From: Portunus trituberculatus | Taxonomy: Eukaryota; Arthropoda; Malacostraca; Decapoda; Portunidae | Reading direction: 5' to 3' | Assembly (NCBI RefSeq): GCF_017591435.1 | Contig: NC_059268.1 | Coordinates: 6,978,684 to 7,042,683 of the forward strand | Length of the DNA stretch: 64,000 nt | Shown here: in pieces, positions 39,693 to 64,000 of the stretch | Position numbering within the stretch: the stretch's first letter is position 1 | How the letters are laid out: each line of letters opens with the position of its first letter | Program-made: the position numbers and the translations under genes | Notes under the pieces: generated by a model | Database searches by the model: none | Seen by the model: only the letters and a program-made list of their open reading frames with translations | What the model was told of the DNA's origin: nothing

Positions 39693-41717
39693 AAAGAGAA
39701 AATGTATCTGATAGCAATGCAATCCTGAATACTTTCCCTTCTCACTATTTTTTTTTTTTTTTTCGAGAGACGTTTATTTTCTGGAAATTGTGCTACACTG
39801 GACGAGTGGAAGAATTCTGAATTACCTAACACGGGCGTGGAAGTGAGTGGAGGCGTGGTCGAGATGTATGTATGTCTCCAATTCCTCTCGTATCTTTCTT
39901 CCACAGGTTCTCTATACGAGTATACTCCTCAGATTGTTACACGTGCACAATAACGGCAACGAGCTTGGCCACACAAACCACACACCGCTTCTCAGCGCCC
40001 TAATACCCTGACTTCCCGCTCCCACTGTGTTTCCTCGTGTCCAGCGCTGGCGCCAGTTAGTCAGTCAGTCAGTTAGTCAGCCATCCAGACAGTCAATAAA
40101 TCAGTCAGTCAGTGATTCCGTCAGTCTATCAGTGAAAGTATCAGATGACATACAACTAAATGAATGAGTGAAAAGGGAGGGAAGAACACAAAAGAATAGA
40201 AGGAAGATTATAACAAACTATATCATCAAACATATTAAATTTTCAGAAGAGGATATTAGTTGACAATGTGCAAGCTGAATACCATACAATATACAAGAAT
40301 GAACCACGAGAGAAGACGCTTGTAGTTCACCAATAGACACCACATACCAAGACAGTTTAATGGTGTCATTTCTTTTAATGGAATGGTGGCCACACGAAGG
40401 CCTGGCTCGTTCTTGCAGATTTCCCTCCCTATGTTCTCTCCTCTCTGCTTCATTCTCTATTCTCCCTCCTCCCATAATCTGTCTTTCTCTTGTAAAAGTG
40501 CCATGGGAAAAAGGCGACGGCGATGGTGAGTGGTGAAGGGAACAACGACACCACCACACTGGTATGCATTCAGTTTAACATTACTAGTATTTACATGCAA
40601 CTATATTGTGACATCATATCACCTCAGTTGATGTGGCGCCATGCAAGAAATTGATTAGTCTACTTATTTCACTTCAGTTGCAAACCAGATTGTTGTTCTG
40701 CATCTCTTTTAACTTCTATGAAAACAGATCGATACACTATGCATTTTATTATATTAAGAGATATTGTGTTACCATTAGAATTACCTATATAGGAGTATCA
40801 TTCAAGAGATATCATCACATCATTAGGTATAAAAAATTAATATAAGCAACAAAAACTGCAGCACTTGATAAGACACTGACCAGAAACTGAAATCAAATAT
40901 TGCAATGAAAGACTCACAAAACATCATCTTTGGAAACACGTAACAATACCTTTGTGCTTCATCCCAGAAAAAAAAAACCAAAAAACGACACTTGTGGTCT
41001 ATCTTTGAGACACACAAGAAGGCACAGGTTCTTGTGATCACTACTTGTTTCCGTCAGACAGAGCTACGTCTACACTACGTGTTTCTCCATGGTGAATTCC
41101 AGCATGGAGTGAACACGCTGGTTATTTGGTCCTTAAGGCATAAACGATCATGATGGGTGACAGGAATGATGAGTGATGAGCAGAGAACTAGTGTCCTAAG
41201 AGGTTACTTTCCTCTCTTGGTCTACAATCTCCTCTTTTAAATAATATATACACATGTACACAAATGTACATGTGTAATGCTATGCATAACTTCTACATAT
41301 CATTGTTTTCTGTTGGTGTAGATAAGGCGTTGCAAAAAGCTTTATCCACTACACATCTACAACTGTCTACAAAATATACAAATTTATCCACCCTAAAGAG
41401 AGCTAAAGAGAGAATTACACACTTTTCAGGATCACACATTCAGCGCGAGATTAAGGAAAACTACAAAAATTATATTTGTACTCAAAAGAAATGCATATGT
41501 CAAGCTAAAATCATACTTGATCTTAAAGAACAACCTATCCGCACATCGCTGATCTTAATCATACTCGTGAGACAAAATGCATGTTCATGTATGCCAAGAA
41601 TAACAAAAGTATCCTTGAATACCACAATAACTTCTTTAGGCTGCTAAATGTAGAGGTGAAGGGATGAGAAATTTAAAAAGACAGACCGTAAAATGACAGT
41701 GACAGTCCAGTCCTCAC
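39693..41717. other. Intergenic or intronic stretch
   Basis: No gene supported. A degenerate (CAGT)n stretch lies near 40050-40135. Confidence 0.4.
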
Positions 41718-41843
41718 CTTCACAGTTGAACTTCCTGATAAGTTTGTATCCCGGCCGGCACAGGCAGTAGTATGACTTTCGAGTGTTCACGTACAGGTCC
41801 TCACACCCGCCATTCTTCTCCCAGTAGTCGTCGATGCCACAAA
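41718..41843 (-). CDS. Orphan EGF-like exon
   Basis: A 126-base open segment lies between an AG acceptor (GGATGAG) and a donor (GAAG/GTGAGG). It reads CGIDDYWEKNGGC and then CLCRPGYKLIRKFNCEG, an EGF module of the NGGC...CLCRPGYKL type found in secreted and receptor proteins. The third Cys is replaced by Tyr (LYVNT where xCVNT is usual), so one disulfide would be missing. It may belong with the minus-strand exons at 50602 and 51522, or may be a relic. Confidence 0.5.
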
Positions 41844-42031
41844 CTCATCCTGCCACAAGGAAGGCATTTGCTTCAGTACTGTCAAGTTGTGATTTTGCAT
41901 TATACTGTATACATTATAAGAAAACCTCCATCTTTTATATGAAACAATTGAGTTCAGGGCATGAGTTAAGCCTTGCGTGCCAGAGTGACAAAAGTAAGGC
42001 CTTCTCGTCACCTCTAAGTTACTGCAGTCAT

Positions 42032-42276
42032 TGATGCCGGGTTCGAGTCCCGGCGCGGCGAGGCAAATGGGCAAGCCTCTTAATGTGTGGCCCCTGTTCA
42101 CCTAGCAGTAAATAGGTACGGGATGTAACTCGAGGGGTTGTGGCCTCGCTTTCCCGGTGTGTGGAGTGTGTTGTGGTTTCAGTTCTACCCGAAGATCGGT
42201 CTATGAGCTCTGAGCTCGCTCTGTAAAGGGGAAGACTGGCTGGGGTGACCAGCAGGCGACCGAGGTGAATTACATG
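42032..42276 (+). mobile_element. tRNA-derived SINE B
   Basis: The B box GCCGGGTTCGAGTCCCGGC differs from that of SINE 2. The body shares CCTGTTCACCTAGCAGT, GTACGGGATGTAA and CCCGGTGTGTGG with SINE 2. Its 3' part (GAGCTCTGAGCTCGCTCTG onward) is the source of block C of the satellite at 6653-7708. The left part of the tRNA head is missing. Confidence 0.7.
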
Positions 42277-43242
42277 AGCTGCTTCGGGGTGCAGTTCGGT
42301 GCAGGGGTCGTCTGCAGGTCTGCCAGTATTGCATTGTATGAGTGAGATGCTGGCTTTGTGTTTTAACACCACTAGTAATCTTGGTTTAGACTATCTTAAG
42401 GTAAATTGAGAAGGACTAGATGATGTTTTAAGAGAGAGAAAACCTGGCAGTAAGTTACCACAATCCTGTTCATTTTAGCTGTTCGTGTTTCCTATAAATA
42501 CAAGTAACCAACAAACAACAAAGACTACACTCGCATACCAACACTCAAAGGCCCATATTAATGTTGCCTACAATAAGTAAGGTTGCCCAATGTCATTCAC
42601 CTCTATGTATACTGCGAAGCACATTAAATATTTGTCATTATTTTCATCTTAATGCTCTCCTGCTTACGTACTGTGAATTAACCCCACCCACACACAAATA
42701 TACCGACTCAATGATTACTTCCAAATTATCGCTCACCGATACTCACTCGTGCTTAGAAAATACCAAAATGAATGTATAGATTAATGTCCATATCAGCTTG
42801 GAACACTGCCGAACCTGTTATATTGGCCAAGAATTTGAAAGTATTGAACCTAGCTTTGTCATATTACCTTGGAAACTACCGCCTTGCAACACCTCAAAAT
42901 ATCAACAAACGCACTTAGAATTTACTAGAATCACACTGCATACATCAACACCAACACCAGACCACAAAAAATATCCCATACACACCCGACGAACACACAA
43001 ATCACTGAAGTCACACACACAAACCACTTAAATCACTAAAAACTAACCCAAAACACAATGAAAAACATCAAAATATAAAACGCCCACCCAAAACACACTA
43101 GACACTCCCAACTTAGGAATATCATCCCCACACACCCACCCCCACCCTCCACACACACACGACTCCTACCCCAAACAAAAACCACTTTAAAGCGCTCAAT
43201 ATTATCACAAATCATACTAAAATCATCATGCAACACCTCAAA

Positions 43243-43244
43243 AT

Positions 43245-43285
<41 letters not shown>
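43243..43285. repeat. (AC)n array before SINE 2 copy 3
   Basis: AC array of about 43 bp ending at the SINE head. Confidence 0.97.
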
Positions 43286-43286
<1 letters not shown>

Positions 43287-43573
43287 GGTAGCTCAGTGGT
43301 TAGAGCGCTGGCTTCACAAGCCAGAGGACCGGGGTTCGATTCCCCGGCCGGGTGGAGATATTTGGGTGTGTCTCCTTTCACATGTAGCCCCTGTTCACCT
43401 AGCAGTGAGTAGGTACGGGATGTAAATCGAGGAGTTGTGACCTTGTTGTCCCGGTGTGTGGTGTATGCCTGGTCTCAGGCCTATCCGAAGATCGGAAATA
43501 ATGAGCTCTGAGCTCGTTCCGTAGGGTAACGTCTGGCTGTCTCGTCAGAGACTGCAGCAGATCAAACAGTGAA
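43286..43573 (+). mobile_element. tRNA-derived SINE 2, copy 3
   Basis: It begins CGGTAGCTCAGTGG (4 or 5 head bases missing), with an intact B box, and ends CAAACAGTGAA followed by a short ACACAC tail. Nearly identical to copy 2. Confidence 0.9.
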
Positions 43574-43654
43574 ACACACAAAGGCACACCATTAGAAGCA
43601 CCCAATATTGAAATCATTCCCACTTACATAAAAGAGACTGCTAGTACACACCAA

Positions 43655-44317
43655 CATAATTTTAACTGGAAACTTCACATCTCATCTCTTGCTAAAACAG
43701 CTTCTATGAAATTAGGTGTTCTGAGGCGTCTTCGACAGTTTCTCTCGCCCTCCAACTGCTTACTCTGTATAAGGGCCTTATCCGTCCCTGTATGGAGTAC
43801 TCTTCGCATGTTTGGGGGGGTTCCAGTCACACAGCTTTGCTTGATAGGGTGGAATCGAAAGCTCTTCGTCTCATCAACTCCCCTCCTCTGACTAACTGTC
43901 TTCAGTCTCTTTCTCACCGCCGAAATGTTGCATCCCTTTCTATATTTTATCGCTATTTTCATGGTAACTGTTCTACTGATCTTGCTAACTGCATGCCTCC
44001 CATCCTCCTGCGGCCACGCTGCACAAGGCTTTCTTCTTCCTCTCATCCCTATTCTGTCCAACTCTCTAATGCAAGAGTTAACCAGTACGCTCAATCATTC
44101 ATCCCTTTCACTGGTAAACTCTGGAACTCCCTCCTTTGCATCTGTATTTCCGAATTCCTACAACTTGTCTTCTTTTAAGAGCGAGGTATCGAGGCATTTG
44201 CTCCCCTAATTCTGGCTGACGGTTTTGGCACTTGAACTCTTTGGAGAGCCAGCGCTCAAGTGGGCCTTTTTCTAACTTTCTTTTTTTTGCCCTTGGCTGG
44301 CCTTCTTCCCTACGTAA
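43655..44317 (+). mobile_element. LINE J copy 4, 5'-truncated
   Basis: It starts in the RT C-terminal region (WNFHISSLAKTASMKLGVL-like), includes EYSSHVWGGSSHTALLDRV and KLWNSLL, and ends CCCTTGGCTGGCCTTC with an A run. Confidence 0.8.
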
Positions 44318-44768
44318 AAAAAAAAAAAATAAATAAAAAAAAAAAATAAATAAAATAAATAAAATAAAATAAACACTCAAAAGTAACTCAAAACGCACTT
44401 AAAGCAACAAACAATCCTTCAAATTGCTCCCAAAACACTGAAAACATGAAAATACTAAAAAAAAAAAAAAACTCCACACTCAATATACGAGTACGTCAAA
44501 TATTCCTAAAAGATCTGAAAAACACTGAAAACATTAAAATAATCCAAAACATGCTTATAACAGCCAATCCGCTCTACATCACCTCTCAAACACACTTAAA
44601 ATACCCCAAATATACCCCAAAACTAACATAATGCATTGTAAAGAATGTTAAAATCAAAAGGGACACTTACCTAAATATTACACCTTGGCTCTTTCTCCTA
44701 TTCCGCCTCTATTTCTCATTTCTTCTTCTTCGTCCTACTGCTTTGTTTTTCCTTCTTCTTTCTATTGC
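44318..44768. other. A-rich DNA with part of a third copy of the 600-bp repeat
   Basis: A-rich sequence after the LINE tail. From about 44665 it weakly resembles the left half of the 600-bp unit that follows. Confidence 0.4.
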
Positions 44769-46320
<1,552 letters not shown>

Positions 46321-47189
46321 AGGCATCTTACAGCCAGTTACATGGAGAGGCAGAAACGTGAGCAAATAGAATAAAGAAAAATAAATGGTTTGATCATCAG
46401 CACGAAACATCATTTCAAAGTCCGTATATTTCATTTAATAAATTGATTTTACACTTAAATGAGCATAGGTGTATAGCTTCAAATAGAAAAAAAGAAAAAT
46501 GAGAAATGGGAAATTTAGAACGTTAAAAAGACTAACATACTCCAAAAAACACCAGTAAACGTTATATATTTACCCAACACAGGCGCGAAACACACTTTAA
46601 ACACAACGAAACATTTATAGAAACCATAAAAAAAAACATGCCATGGAAGAGTAATATTACCATTAGGAAATATTTGAAAAAAAGTATTTAACCACGCAGG
46701 CTGACTGGAGGGCGGGGGTCGAGGATGATGGCTGGAGGTCCAGTGAGGGAAGCAGCCTGGAGGCTGGCTCCCTGTGGTGGAACCTCCATACGTTACCTTT
46801 ATCATCTCACCAAGCCAAAAATAAGCCATAGAGGAAACTTTTTACCACAGGATATGATATGCTAGACAAGTGGCTGCATTCTGACACAGTTTGGTTTATG
46901 GTAAAGGAAGGAAGCAAATATCAGCTGATATTACTGACGTCTAGCTTCTATAATTATCGTTATACCTGTCACCTATCAATATTTGCGTACTGTTTTCACT
47001 CTCATATGTAAAGGAAACCTAAAAATAAGTGAATGGTCTTATAAATACCTTTAAATGATGAAGAAAAGGCAGTTTGGAGGGTTGTGGCGAAAGATTGCAC
47101 TACTTGTCTTTCCGTTTGGTTCTTGGTGCTTGTTGTTACTTGAAAACTGTCGATATCATAGCAACACTTCACTTCACTTCACTTCACTT

Positions 47190-47191
<2 letters not shown>
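46321..47191. other. Unassigned DNA
   Basis: AT-rich, with no gene or repeat family recognised. Confidence 0.4.

Positions 47192-47249
<58 letters not shown>
47192..47249. repeat. (GT)n array at SINE 2 copy 4 3' end
   Basis: GT array, equal to (AC)n on the SINE strand, directly after the SINE tail. Confidence 0.97.
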
Positions 47250-47252
<3 letters not shown>

Positions 47253-47540
47253 TCACTGTTTGATCTGCTGCAGTCTCTGACGAGACAAGCCAGACGTTAA
47301 CCTACGGAACGAGCTCAGAGCTCATTATTTCCGATCTTCGGATAGGTCTGAGACCAGGCACACACCACACACCGGGACAACAAGGTCACAACTCCTCGAT
47401 TTACATCCCGTACCTACTCACTGCTAGGTGAACAGGGGCTACACGTGAAAGGAGACACACCCAAATATCTCCACCCGGCCGGGGAATCGAACCCCGGTCC
47501 TCTGGCTTGTGAAGCCAGTGCTCTAACCACTGAGCTACCG
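47250..47540 (-). mobile_element. tRNA-derived SINE 2, copy 4 (minus strand)
   Basis: The only copy on the minus strand. Its 3' end reads CAGTGAATTAC into (AC)n, and its head CGGTAGCTCAGTGG abuts (AC)n on the other side. Confidence 0.9.
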
Positions 47541-47573
47541 TGTGTGTGTGTGTGTGTGTGGGTGGGTGTAAGG

Positions 47574-47666
<93 letters not shown>
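47541..47666. repeat. (GT)n array before the head of SINE 2 copy 4
   Basis: GT run with a short interruption (GGGTGGGTGTAAGGGTGTA), to about 47666. Confidence 0.95.
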
Positions 47667-47668
<2 letters not shown>

Positions 47669-48385
47669 GGCATGTTCTGGATGTGTATGGGGGTGTTTTG
47701 AGAGTGTTTACGAGTGTTTTCGGTATATAAAAGTGTCATTTGAGTGTCTATAGCTGTGTGTGTGGGGTGTCTACTGGGTCAGTAGAGTCCACCACCACCA
47801 CCGTTGTTACCACACCACCACCACCACCATTAAACAACTACTGCCGTGTTAACTAGTAACAGAAGGTGTCTATGAAGACAGTACGTGTGTATAAATGTCT
47901 ATGATAACTATCGATTACCAAATCTATAATTAATGCGACACAATATCTGTACGAATATCACATTGATTTATTGGTTATTGTGATATCTTTCTTTTCGTTA
48001 TCGTGTCCAACTATGGTTATTTGTCAAAGCAGTATACATTAAATTGTATCTAGTTGTACAGCGTGAGTTGGCAACTCCCGCAGTCCAAGAAACGAGGTGC
48101 TTAAAAGGCAGACAATATTATTTTGTTTCATTCTCTATTTCTACCGCCTGATATACGAGTATTTCTGACAATAAACCAGGGTGAAAGGATACTAAGTAGA
48201 TGAATATATACATTTTTCTATCTACATAAACATCTAACTTGTTGTTTATATACGAATTGATTTACTTATCTATCTGCCTACCTGTCCATCTGTTTGTTTA
48301 TTTATCTTACTTTCCATTTACATATCTATCAACCTATCAAATTACCCGCTTATCTATCTATCTATTTTTACACAAGCATATGAAT

Positions 48386-48438
48386 ACCACCACCACCACC
48401 ACCACTGCCAGTACCCGTGATTCCTTGGTGGTGGTGGT

Positions 48439-48501
<63 letters not shown>
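48386..48501. repeat. (CCA)n and (GGT)n inverted pair running into (GT)n
   Basis: About six CCA units at 48390-48407 and five GGT units at 48427-48441 can pair across a 20-base loop. The GGT block grades into (GT)n to 48501. Confidence 0.9.
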
Positions 48502-48502
<1 letters not shown>

Positions 48503-48811
48503 GTGGTGGCGTGGCATTTACAGTTAAAAGAATGGTGTTGTAACTTTACGAGTGTGTTTTGGTGTCATAACTTGACATCACCAGCAAAAAAGTAAATAAA
48601 TAAATAAACAAATAAATAAAAAATAATAATAATAATGTGATGTCTTTACGTTCAGGTAAATCTATAGAACAGCAACTCCTTACATATTCTTTTCTATTAT
48701 CCCCCTTCCCCCCAACAAGCTTGGGGGCACGTGAGGAATCGGGGGTTTTGTGGGGGGAAAGCCAAAAGAGGCGAGATATGGCGATCTAAAAAAACCTAAG
48801 GACAAAAACCT

Positions 48812-49017
48812 AACCTAACCGGGGGTACTGTGCCCCCCGGACCCCCCTACAACATTAACCTAACCCCTAACATAAACCTAACCTAACGTAACTACCGGAC
48901 CCCCCCCTGCAACACTAACCTAATCCTAACATAAACCTAACCTAACGTAACCTAACTTAGCCGGGGTGGCTGCGCCCCGGACGCCCCCATTGCAACACTA
49001 ACCTAACCTACCGTATC
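48812..49017. repeat. Tandem units with interstitial CCTAA telomere-like motifs
   Basis: Three degenerate units each contain CCGGAC, a run of C, (T/A)CAACA(T/C)TAACCTAA and AACCTAACCTAACG. CCTAA is the C-strand of the TTAGG arthropod telomere repeat, here in runs of one to three units separated by C-rich spacers. Confidence 0.65.
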
Positions 49018-49256
49018 CTTGCTTTGGGGCAGCTTCCCTCCCCCCCACACCGGTTCTCTTATAGCTTCACACAATATGCCCTACCTCTACCAATACCCTC
49101 CTCACAATACCTTAACGAAAGGATGAAGGTCCTGGCTGGTCCTCTTCTCGATTGTACACTGACTTGCATCGCAGGAGCGATGATTTCCCAGTAATCAAAT
49201 TCGTAACCTTTACAACTAATGTCCCTGGTGGCCATGGTTCAACTGCGCACGTGCGG

Positions 49257-49726
49257 TTGAGACGGCGCACCGGCACGTGCCGGCGCGAGACGTATCCTCT
49301 CAAACGCCGGTGATAGGTAGCGAGTTGCCGTGCCGGGATTCTTTGGGACGCTCGCTCCCGAGAGGTGGTGCTGCGGTGACGTCTTTAACAAACATGGCGG
49401 CCCAAACAACATGTTTCCAGTGTCCTTCGTGCCCTTTCCAGGGACTAGACTATAACTTGGTTCTCCGTCACGCTCACAGATGCACTGGGAAGTACTTTAC
49501 AAGTACCTGAGTGGGAGAGATGCTTTGAAGCAATGGCAATATTTCGCAGTCATGGATGAAATATTTGCTGGAGATCCATCATAGCTCCTGATGCTTTGGC
49601 CGCCAGGGACGCGTTACCATAGCAACGAAGCGGGTTTGTTTATTTTACAGAGGAAGCTCCCAAAAGCGTTTGAAAAGACGATCCGGGAGTCTCGGTACGC
49701 CGGCACATGCCGGTGCGCCGTCTCAA
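49257..49726. mobile_element. 470-bp element with 29-bp inverted ends and a zinc-finger ORF
   Basis: The inverted ends begin TTGAGACGGCGCACCGGCA and match at 28 of 29 positions. Each contains a near or perfect CCGGCACGTGCCGG palindrome. CAAACGC recurs near both ends. No target duplication was recognised. A 38-codon frame lies inside. Confidence 0.65.
49394..49510 (+). CDS. Small zinc-finger-like protein inside the 470-bp element
   Basis: ATG in a good context (AAACATGGCGG) opens 38 codons beginning MAAQTTCFQCPSCPFQG. The frame holds C-x2-C...H-x4-C (CPSC...HAHRC), a single zinc-finger-like motif. It ends at TGA. It could be an intact small ORF or the DNA-binding start of a deleted transposase. 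The position between inverted repeats favours the second. Confidence 0.35.
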   Translation: MAAQTTCFQCPSCPFQGLDYNLVLRHAHRCTGKYFTST

Positions 49727-50601
49727 ACGCAGCCCAGCTGGTGCACCTGTCTGCCCAGCTGTGCCCCGCCTACGAATACATATAGCAAATTCCCATTGGC
49801 GCAGCTTGTGGTGTTAAGAGGTGGTGGCACGTCATTGGACAAAAGAACTATAGACACAATAAGAATCCTATTCAGCAGTTACCCACAAACCCAGGATGTG
49901 AACAACAGACAGTCACTTCCTGTTACCCACAAACCCCAGCAGATATATACAATAAACAATAGCAATGTTTACTATTTGGACTTAGACTCCGAGTGATGTC
50001 TCTAATTTCAGTGAGGCAATGTGACATAACCGTGTGTGACCCCCAAACAAGACCACAAGGTACGTGTTCTCCATTAACTAATCATTTTGTGTTATTATTT
50101 CACGGATTAGAGAGGAGGTCCTATTATAAAGATTTACGATTTATTCATATTTGTTAACGAAAGTAATCCAGAGCGAAATCAGGCCAAAGCAGCCTTCCCC
50201 TTCCTCTCTCCCACCACTTCAACCTATAGAAATACGACTTTTTAAACAGTTATTGATGGAGCGGAAATCTGTGACATATGAATAATTGTTTAAAAATCCC
50301 CCAGGAAGCAGATTTCGACACATCAATTCCGAGCATATTTGGGAAAATCAGGAAGGATGACAATCTTATGCTAAGGAGGTGTGGCTGACTCTTGACTTCT
50401 CTCCACTAATCGCCTGTTTGCCATATCATTGCATGGTCGTCATCGTCTACCTAGCCATTTAATGATGATATTGTTGGAAACTTAACATGCAAGGGTAATA
50501 TTTTCATTTTGAAATACCTATTGTTATTCTTTACAACAGTATGAACAACGAATATTTCACACTTCTTATTTCAGTCTCCCAGATATAACGGATGGACATA
50601 C

Positions 50602-50713
50602 CTGGTGCCACAGTCTTCACCAGCGTTGCCGGCAGCACACACACCAGACACCTTGGCGCGCAACAAAACCATACGAAGCTTCGAATAGGGGTCCACAAAC
50701 ATCTTGTTCACAT
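50602..50713 (-). CDS. Orphan candidate exon, function unknown
   Basis: The minus-strand segment between acceptor (CTTATAG) and donor (CCAG/GTATGT) is open for 36 codons in one frame, with DVNKMFVDPYSKLRMVLL and then GVCAAGNAGEDCGT. The family was not recognised. Its phase does not join directly to the exon at 51522, so an intervening exon or a different pairing is needed. Confidence 0.35.
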
Positions 50714-51521
50714 CTATAAGGCAATAGATTTATATTTCTGTGGCATCGTAAAACAAAATGCTTTTCTCTCACCTCCTACGATCTCTACCTCTTATAAAAA
50801 TTCACTCAGTTATTCTTTCTTCATCGAACATAAAAGTTTCCCACCCAACACTTCACACCACTATAATGATGATCATTAAGTCTTTCCCGTTACTTTCCCA
50901 ATCTAATATGTTTTTAACACAGTCATGTCCGCCATCCTCAGATAAAAACAACACTAAAACATCATGAAGCCTCCACTAGGGACATTTGAAGAATTCGAGT
51001 AAGTTTGTCCCTCATTTGTCTTACCTCTACACCACACGCTTTTTCTGTCCTCACTGACCTCTCACCTCCAACTGCAGCAAGACGTCGAGACGAGTAAGTT
51101 GCCAGATGTCTGCAAGGTTTGGTGTGTCACGTTATATTGAGCCATAAAAACAAAATTAAAAGTGAAATCTGTACGCGGAAAAGCCCAATAAAAAGCAGAA
51201 TTATGATTGACATCATAAAGCTATAAGATATAGAATTATTCCAGTAAGATATGAAACAAAATCAGCTTAGGCTTGTGGTCTACAGGTGGCAGGATGTTTG
51301 ATTAAATACGTGGCGAGATATTCAAAGTAATTTCATGCGAATATAAAAACAAACGATACATAATACACCAGAAGTACTGAATTGATATGGCTACTAACAT
51401 TACAAGTGTTCTGAGCCCTCCTGCTTTGTACTCCTAAATGTCAAGCGTTATTCATGTTATTCATTGATGGTGACTCTTTCAGAATGACTATTGACTATTG
51501 ATAAAAAGTTCATTCACATAC

Positions 51522-51664
51522 CTAATTGAGCACCAGGCTGGGTTTCTTTTGGTGATGATTGAAATGAACATAAGGACGGTGATAAGGTGCAGCCAGAGGG
51601 AGAACGCCACGCTCCTGCCTTGATTCCACCCAACGTTCCAGAGAGAGAGGACCTGTCTGATCAT
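51522..51664 (-). CDS. Candidate first exon with N-terminal hydrophobic segment
   Basis: ATG at 51664 opens 47 codons beginning MIRQVLSLWNVGW. The run VAFSLWLHLITVLMFISII is hydrophobic enough for a signal peptide or signal anchor. It ends at a donor AG/GTATGT. It could start the gene that includes the orphan exons at 50602 and 41718. Weak support without transcript data. Confidence 0.3.
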
Positions 51665-52238
51665 TTGTACGAACTTTTAATTATGATGCTAATGAGAAAA
51701 CAAGGCCTCTAGTATTACAAAGAGAAAGTCTAACTAAAGGATCAACTACATGAGGGACTAAGAAAATAATTGTGTTTGCCTTTCACCGCCCCAGTCTCAG
51801 ATGTAATGGTGAAGTCCTTGCTGTCTGTCAGACTTGTAAATTCTAACCAAGCTTCTCAAAAAAAAAAAATAAATAAATAAATAAATAAAATTAAATAGAT
51901 GAATAAGAAATAAATAAATGAAAAAAAAAATACAACTTAATGGTTTCCTACTTTTTTTTTATGAATATCAGTCATTATGGTTCAATTAAAGTCCTTGTTA
52001 ACGATGTAATTTGTTTTTAATTATGAAAAGAGGGGATTATATGATTGCAATCAGTCCCAATCGAGACAGAAGCATTCCACTGAGCATTCGCACCACCTGT
52101 TGATACAGTTCGCTCGTCACCCACTGAGGAAACACAATGCTTATATCAATGAAGTTCACTTGAGCAAAAGGTCGGGAGGCTCACCAGTGTTTTTGAGTTC
52201 ACTAATGTACAGTAAATTTCCTCTACTCTTACGTCTCA

Positions 52239-63872
<11,634 letters not shown>

Positions 63873-64000
63873 CTGTAAGGTAGATGTAGTATACGCAGTC
63901 TGTCTACTCTAAAGTGGCTACTGGGTCTCAGTTTGAATGCGTGGTTCTCAGATCTTGAGGATAACCGTGAGTTCTTGTATTAATTGAGTTGATCAACAGA

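Noticed and set aside
41264..41647. 127-residue open frame on the plus strand
   Set aside because: AT-rich, no domain or splice context, no family resemblance. Chance frame.

Overview
This is a nuclear genomic window from an animal, most likely an arthropod and probably a decapod crustacean. That is inference. It rests on GT-AG introns, a classical type III cadherin ending in EGF-LamG-TM-catenin-binding modules, CCTAA-type (arthropod telomere-like) motifs, many non-LTR retrotransposons, and a very high load of CT/GA, AC/GT and AT microsatellites. Nothing looks bacterial, phage or organellar. Gene models were built by hand from splice sites, reading phase and recognised protein families, without database searches.

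Host genes, left to right. (1) 218-2817, plus strand: the last four coding exons of a propionyl-CoA carboxylase alpha chain (PCCA), ending in the biotinyl domain, with a poly(A) signal near 3685. (2) 26160-35183, plus strand: a complete six-exon, 337-codon cyclin-like gene matching CNTD1, a meiotic crossover factor; its last intron holds 5.9 kb of nested transposons. (3) 36718-37977, minus strand: a decayed glycoside hydrolase family 31 (MYORG-like) pseudogene. (4) 41718-51664, minus strand: three orphan candidate exons (an EGF-like module, an unrecognised exon and a hydrophobic N-terminal exon). (5) 52239-63872, minus strand: eleven in-phase exons encoding the C-terminal 1115 residues of a DE-cadherin/shotgun-like classical cadherin whose 5' part lies beyond the right edge. 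One more orphan minus-strand exon sits at 24409-24521.

Transposable elements fill the rest. 4745-11953 may be one large hAT-type insertion (8-bp target duplication) containing MITEs and a satellite. 12886-20830 is a CR1-like LINE split by an I/Nimb-like LINE with an RNase H domain. That LINE is itself split by a 1200-bp inverted-repeat element and carries a perfect 156-bp palindrome. A jockey/CR1-like LINE family (called J here) occurs near full length at 21140-24349 and as decayed copies at 29187-34875, 43655-44317 and 60010-60193. A Tigger-like element carrying a second MITE interrupts one copy. LINE C (56766-59338) is 5'-truncated and lies between AC arrays. Three tRNA-derived SINE families are present (called 1, 2 and B).

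The strongest candidate for something undescribed is the link between SINE 2, LINE C and (AC)n microsatellites. All six SINE 2 copies abut (AC)n on both sides. At 56371-59805 the order is (AC)n-SINE-(AC)n-LINE-(AC)n-SINE-(AC)n, as expected if these retroelements are inserted into, or primed on, AC repeats. A related SINE tail has been amplified with (GT)n into a local satellite at 6653-7708.
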